DNA of 61,342 bases, from the NCBI RefSeq assembly GCF_014845115.1, contig NZ_NKUI01000149.1, positions 1 through 61,342 on the forward strand, in the 5' to 3' direction. Positions within the stretch are counted from its first letter, which is position 1, and each line of letters starts with the position of its first letter. This DNA comes from Methylorubrum zatmanii (GTDB lineage Bacteria > Pseudomonadota > Alphaproteobacteria > Rhizobiales > Beijerinckiaceae). Made by a program: the position numbers and the translations under genes. The notes beneath the pieces were generated by a model. That model saw only the letters and a list, made by a program, of their open reading frames with translations, was not told where the DNA came from and searched no databases. Of the stretch, positions 57,233-61,342 are shown in pieces.

Positions 57233-59590
57233 ATGACGGCTCTGGACGACAAGGCCACGGCTCGCAACGAGGGCCAGGCGGCGGCCAACGTCCCGAACAG
57301 GTCAGGGTCGACCGAGGCGCCCCCCGCGCCCCGGTCGGCGGATGCGCTGGGCGGCGCCCAAGGAGGGCCCCGTCCGGGCCGCTCCGCCGCGCCGACCCGC
57401 GACACGCATCCGCACCCCGATGCCATCGCCTCCGCCATGGCCGCCGATCACGGCGACGCGTTCGGGTTGCTGGGTCCCCATCAGGTCGGTCCGGGTGTCT
57501 GGGAGGTCCGCGCGATCCTGCCTGAGGCGAAGGCCGCCCGGCTGATCACGGCGGGGCAGAGCATCCCCTTCGAGCGCGTCCATCCGGACGGGTTCTACGT
57601 CGCCAGCGTGAGGAGCGAGGGCCGGCCGCTCTACGAGATCGAGGTCGAGGCCTGGGACGGCACGGCCACCCGACGCCATGACCCCTACGGTTTCGGCCCG
57701 TCGCTGGAGCAGAGCGAGATCGACGGCCTGCGCCAGATCGGCAGCAATCTCGTCTATCGGGTGCTCGGCGCCCATGCCGGCGAACTCGACGGCATCGCCG
57801 GCTACCGTTTCGCGGTCTGGGCACCGAATGCCCGACGGGTCAGCGTGGTCGGCGATTTCAACGATTGGGACGGCCGGCGCCACCCGATGCGGCTGTGGCA
57901 GAACGGCGGAGTCTGGGAGCTGTTCGTGCCGGGCCTGAAGGCCGGGCAGAACTACAAGTTCGAGATCCGCGGCCCAGACGGCTCATTGCTTCCGCTGAAG
58001 GCCGATCCGGTCGCCTTCCGCGCCCAGCACCCGCCGCAGACCGCCTCGGTGCTGCAAGGCCTGAACGAGCCCGAATGGCACGATGCCGCCTGGATGGACA
58101 CGCGCGGCGAGAAGGATCCGCGCCACGCCGCCATATCGGTCTACGAGGTGCATCTCGGCTCCTGGGCGCGGGTGCCGGACGAGGGCAACCGCTACCTGAC
58201 CTACAAGGAATTGGCGCAGCGGCTGATTCCCTACGTCAAGGATCTCGGCTTCACCCATATCGAGCTTCTGCCGATCACCGAATACCCGTTCGACGGATCC
58301 TGGGGCTACCAGCCGGTCTCGCTGTTCGCGCCGACCAGCCGCTTCGGCACGCCCGACGACTTCGTCGACTTCGTCAACGCGGCGCACGAGGCCGGAATCG
58401 GCGTGTTGCTCGATTGGGTGCCGGGCCACTTCCCGCTCGACGCCCACGGCCTCGGCCTGTTCGACGGCACGCATCTCTACGAGCATGCGGATCCGCGCCA
58501 GGGCTTCCACCAGGATTGGGGCACCTACATCTATAATTTCGGCCGCACGGAGGTTTCGGCCTTCCTCACGGCCAATGCCCGGTTCTGGCTGGAGCATTAC
58601 CATCTCGACGGCCTGCGCGTGGATGCGGTGGCCTCGATGCTCTACCTCGACTACTCGCGCCGGGCGGGCGAGTGGATCCCGAACCAGTACGGTGGCAACG
58701 AGAATCTCGACGCCATCAACTTCCTGCGCAAGACCAACGAAGCGACCTACAGCCACGCCCCCGGCACCATCACGGTGGCCGAGGAATCGACCTCATGGCC
58801 CGGCGTGTCGCACCCCACCTATACCGGCGGCCTCGGCTTCGGTTTCAAGTGGAACATGGGGTGGATGCACGACACCCTGAAATACATGTCGGAGGATCCG
58901 ATCCACCGGCGCTACCACCATCACAACCTCACCTTCGGCCTGCTCTACGCCTTCTCGGAAAACTTCGTGCTGCCCCTGTCCCACGACGAGGTCGTGCACG
59001 GCAAAGGCTCGCTGCTGGGCAAGATGCCCGGCGACCGCTGGCAGAAATTCGCGAATCTGCGGGCCTATTTCGGCTTCATGTGGGGCCATCCCGGCAAGAA
59101 GCTGCTCTTCATGGGCGGCGAGTTCGGCCAGGAGCGGGAGTGGAACCACAACCAGTCCCTCGACTGGCACCTGCTCGACGATCCCCTGCACAGCGGCGTG
59201 AAGGATCTGATCCGCGATCTCAACCGGCTCTACACTTCGACGCCCGCGCTCCATGTCCGCGACGTGGAGCATGGCGGCTTCCAATGGCTGGTGGCGGACG
59301 ATTCCGACAATTCGGTCATCGCCTGGGCCCGCAAGGGCAAGCAGGAGGGCGATGTCGTGATCGTCGTCTCGAACTTCACGCCGGTGCCCCGCGAAGGCTA
59401 CCGGGTCGGGGTGCCGGTGGGCGGCTTCTACCGCGAGGCGATCAACTCGGATGCCGAGCGTTATGGCGGTTCGAATGTCGGCAATATGGGCGGCGTCCGG
59501 TCGGAGGCCGAGGAGAGCCATGGCCAGCCGCATTCCCTGAGCCTGACCCTGCCACCGCTGGCCACCCTGATCTTCGTCCGCGAGGGATAA
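57233..59590 (+). CDS. glgB: 1,4-alpha-glucan branching enzyme
   Basis: GlgB cuts alpha-1,4 chains and re-attaches them as alpha-1,6 branches. The 785 residues start with a polar, probably disordered stretch of about 60 residues, then an N1 domain ([20 protein letters not shown]) and a CBM48 ([20 protein letters not shown]). The barrel has D464 (LRVDAVASM), E517 ([10 protein letters not shown]) and D585 ([13 protein letters not shown]). The ATG at 57233 has AGAGGTGA about 7 bases upstream; longer frames upstream run back into the treS-mak gene. It completes the GlgE pathway encoded here. Confidence 0.96.
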   Translation: MTALDDKATARNEGQAAANVPNRSGSTEAPPAPRSADALGGAQGGPRPGRSAAPTRDTHPHPDAIASAMAADHGDAFGLLGPHQVGPGVWEVRAILPEAKAARLITAGQSIPFERVHPDGFYVASVRSEGRPLYEIEVEAWDGTATRRHDPYGFGPSLEQSEIDGLRQIGSNLVYRVLGAHAGELDGIAGYRFAVWAPNARRVSVVGDFNDWDGRRHPMRLWQNGGVWELFVPGLKAGQNYKFEIRGPDGSLLPLKADPVAFRAQHPPQTASVLQGLNEPEWHDAAWMDTRGEKDPRHAAISVYEVHLGSWARVPDEGNRYLTYKELAQRLIPYVKDLGFTHIELLPITEYPFDGSWGYQPVSLFAPTSRFGTPDDFVDFVNAAHEAGIGVLLDWVPGHFPLDAHGLGLFDGTHLYEHADPRQGFHQDWGTYIYNFGRTEVSAFLTANARFWLEHYHLDGLRVDAVASMLYLDYSRRAGEWIPNQYGGNENLDAINFLRKTNEATYSHAPGTITVAEESTSWPGVSHPTYTGGLGFGFKWNMGWMHDTLKYMSEDPIHRRYHHHNLTFGLLYAFSENFVLPLSHDEVVHGKGSLLGKMPGDRWQKFANLRAYFGFMWGHPGKKLLFMGGEFGQEREWNHNQSLDWHLLDDPLHSGVKDLIRDLNRLYTSTPALHVRDVEHGGFQWLVADDSDNSVIAWARKGKQEGDVVIVVSNFTPVPREGYRVGVPVGGFYREAINSDAERYGGSNVGNMGGVRSEAEESHGQPHSLSLTLPPLATLIFVREG

Positions 59591-59600
59591 CCGCCCCGCC

Positions 59601-59930
59601 TCACCCGCTCCGGGGGCCGAACAGGATCACGGCCATGCCGGCGAGGCAGATCGCCCCGCCGGCCACGTCCCAGCGGTCGGGGCGGTGCCCCTCGACGGTC
59701 CACAGCCACAGGATCGAGGCGACGATGTAGATGCCGCCATAGGCCGCATAGGTCCGGCCGGCGGCCTCGCTCTCCACCAGAGTGAGCAGAAAAGCGAACA
59801 GCGTCAGCGACAAGAGGCCCGGCGCCACCCACCAGACCGACCGGTCGAGCCTCAGCCAGGCCCAGAACGCGAAACAGCCGGCGATCTCCGCGAGCGCGGC
59901 GCCTGCATAGGCGAGGAAGGTCTTCGTCAT
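59601..59930 (-). CDS. ynfA: YnfA/UPF0060 family small membrane protein
   Basis: This 109-residue protein of four membrane helices belongs to the YnfA family, related to small multidrug-resistance exporters. Typical blocks are [48 protein letters not shown] and [20 protein letters not shown]. The length matches the family (107-110). The ATG at 59930 is chosen because the family starts there. Its stop faces the glgB stop, only 10 bases away. The natural substrate is unknown. Confidence 0.93.
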   Translation of the reverse strand: MTKTFLAYAGAALAEIAGCFAFWAWLRLDRSVWWVAPGLLSLTLFAFLLTLVESEAAGRTYAAYGGIYIVASILWLWTVEGHRPDRWDVAGGAICLAGMAVILFGPRSG

Positions 59931-60046
59931 CCCCCAGGCTTGGCGTGGGCCGAAGAGGTTGCCAAGCTTTTCGATCGAGAACGCCGCGTCCGGTCGGTCA
60001 CCTCGGTTGCGGCTGAACTCCGTTATCGCGTCCGCCGGGAAGCCCG

Positions 60047-60319
60047 TCACGCATCGTCTTCGGGCGCGAACACCTCACCCTTCTCGGCGAGCCGCACGTT
60101 GTTGTGGTCGGCGCGCAGCTCCCGCGGGCCGCGCAGATCCTGCAGCAAGCGATGACGCTCGGCATCGGTCGGATCGGACGGTTCGGGGGTGTCGGGATCG
60201 AAACCGTCGAGGGCTGCTTCCACCCGGCGGTCGAGAGTCGCGCGATCCTGCGGGTCGATCCCCTCGCGCCGCGCGAGGAGGCCGGCCAGGACCGCGCGTT
60301 TCTCATCCATTTCCGACAT
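60047..60319 (-). CDS. Small unknown acidic protein
   Basis: This 90-residue protein ([20 protein letters not shown] at the start) is charged, helical at the N terminus and ends [10 protein letters not shown]. It has no signal, membrane segment or cysteine. I do not recognise it. GGAGCGG lies about 5 bases before the ATG at 60319; a second ATG is three codons on. It lies between ynfA and the endonuclease III-like gene, all on the minus strand, but the gaps of over 110 bases argue against one operon. The 176 bases upstream show no other gene. Confidence 0.6.
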   Translation of the reverse strand: MSEMDEKRAVLAGLLARREGIDPQDRATLDRRVEAALDGFDPDTPEPSDPTDAERHRLLQDLRGPRELRADHNNVRLAEKGEVFAPEDDA

Positions 60320-60495
60320 CGGCCGCTCCGCTCTTTCTCGATCCGACACCATCGCGCGAGCGGGCCGGCAGTTCCGGGAATCACATCCTGACCGGACCCT
60401 TCGGTGATGCCGCCGGGTTGGAAGCGCATGGATGCGACCGAGGCCGTCCTGCCCGAGGCCCGCATCCTCTACTGGACGTGAGCGCTCTGTCTGAC

Positions 60496-61296
60496 TCAGG
60501 CGCCCCGGCGGGACTGTCCGGTGGGGCAGATGTCGAGCAGCACGCAGCGGTCGCAGGCGGGGGAGCGGTGGAAGCAGACCCGTTGCCCGTGCAGCATCAG
60601 CACCTCGTGATTGTCGTAGAGCTTCTGGGCCGACCAATCCGCCGGAAGCTGCGCCCGCAGCATTCCATGGCTCGGCCCGACATCGACCTTCGGCCCGATC
60701 AGGCCCGTGCGCTGGGCGACGCGGTGGTGATGGCTGTCCACCGGAAGGGCCGGCATGCGCAGCGTCGAGAAGGAGAGGACGGCGGCGCTGGTCTTCGGGC
60801 CGATGCCGGGAATGCCCTCCAGCCATCCCCGCGCCTCATCGACGCTCATCTCCTCCAGGAAAGCGAGATCGAGGGCGCCGACCCGCTCACGAACGGCGGC
60901 GAGCACCGCCTTGATGCGGGGCGCCTTCAGCTCGGGCCACGTGACGCCGCGGATCGTTTCCTCGACCTCTTCGACCGGCGCTTCCTCAACCGCCGCCCAA
61001 TCCGGCCAGCGGGCCCGCAGCGCCTTGAAGGCGCGGCCCGAATCGGCGTTGCGGGTCCGGTGCGAGAGCAGGGACGAGATCAGCTCCGAGAGCGGATCGA
61101 GGCTGTGAAAGTAGGGGATCGGGCAGTCGTAGACGCCGCACAGGCGCCGATGGATCTCCAGCGCCTTGTCCCGCAGGGCGTCGGAGGGGGCAGGGGCCTC
61201 CGCGCGGCGGGAGCGGCGCGGGGCGGGCAACTCGATCACGGGGAAAAGCGGCAAGGGGGTCGAATCCACGAAGGGATTCGGCGGGTTCCGTCTCAT
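60496..61296 (-). CDS. Endonuclease III-like [4Fe-4S] DNA glycosylase
   Basis: This 266-residue base-excision-repair enzyme has an N-terminal proline-rich stretch of about 40 residues, then the HhH-GPD fold: HhH motif GIPGIGPKTSAAVL (catalytic Lys168), catalytic Asp187 (LPVDSHHHRVAQRTGL) and the iron-sulfur cluster C241-x6-C248-x2-C251-x5-C257. The LPVDSHHHRVAQR segment differs from E. coli Nth (VDTHVFRV), so it belongs to a sister clade that often accompanies a separate nth. The ATG at 61296 begins MRRNPPNPF. An AT-rich stretch upstream (61318-61342) may be its promoter but is cut by the window end. Confidence 0.9.
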   Translation of the reverse strand: MRRNPPNPFVDSTPLPLFPVIELPAPRRSRRAEAPAPSDALRDKALEIHRRLCGVYDCPIPYFHSLDPLSELISSLLSHRTRNADSGRAFKALRARWPDWAAVEEAPVEEVEETIRGVTWPELKAPRIKAVLAAVRERVGALDLAFLEEMSVDEARGWLEGIPGIGPKTSAAVLSFSTLRMPALPVDSHHHRVAQRTGLIGPKVDVGPSHGMLRAQLPADWSAQKLYDNHEVLMLHGQRVCFHRSPACDRCVLLDICPTGQSRRGA

Positions 61297-61342
61297 GCGG
61301 ACAGGTTGTACACGCGGCTTATTTCTTCCACATTTTTTTTGG

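Overview
The window is GC-rich DNA, dense with genes, from an alphaproteobacterium. It most likely comes from the Methylobacterium/Methylorubrum group (Hyphomicrobiales). This rests on protein resemblance, the rimP-nusA-ylxR-infB-rbfA-truB order and the style of the intergenic palindromic repeats; no database search was possible. I saw no rRNA or tRNA genes, insertion sequences or CRISPR array.

Layout: (1) 1-3.5 kb holds branched-chain amino acid genes: the 3' part of leuA, a long intergenic palindrome, then ilvD. (2) 3.6-13.4 kb is a minus-strand run of nine genes that reads as one operon. In transcription order it encodes inositol-3-phosphate synthase, an HD-like protein, a SAM methyltransferase, a Gfo/Idh/MocA dehydrogenase, a YcaO-fold protein, a TIM-barrel isomerase/epimerase, a GT4 glycosyltransferase, a PIG-L deacetylase and a uracil-DNA-glycosylase-fold protein. 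Most junctions overlap or nearly touch, and two copies of a palindromic repeat interrupt it. I know of no described pathway with this set; it is the best candidate for a new biosynthetic system. (3) 13.7-16.8 kb holds a lytic transglycosylase and a dgcN-dgcA pair, which together suggest turnover of peptidoglycan D-glutamate. (4) 17.2-25.5 kb holds a membrane protein, a PhoR-like kinase, copA-cueR with a clear CueR operator, an M20 amidohydrolase and a chemoreceptor. (5) 25.7-33.9 kb is the conserved translation/transcription operon rimP-nusA-ylxR-infB-rbfA-truB, with an intrinsic terminator in its leader that could act as an attenuator.

(6) 34.0-36.7 kb contains a CatB-type acetyltransferase and an apparently foreign, less GC-rich pair: a protein with a nuclease-like C terminus and a downstream gene that may be its immunity protein. 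(7) 36.8-43.3 kb holds asd, two exported or membrane-anchored unknowns, a SpeG-like acetyltransferase, a CobW-family GTPase with a Zur-type operator plus a small partner gene, a TetR regulator and a DUF2852 protein. (8) 43.5-59.6 kb is a plus-strand trehalose/alpha-glucan locus: treZ, a malQ-treY fusion, a GH13-glgE fusion, a treS-maltokinase fusion and glgB. It can turn alpha-glucan into trehalose (TreY/TreZ) and trehalose back into alpha-glucan (TreS, maltokinase, GlgE, GlgB). (9) 59.6-61.3 kb holds a ynfA family gene, a small unknown and an endonuclease III-like gene.
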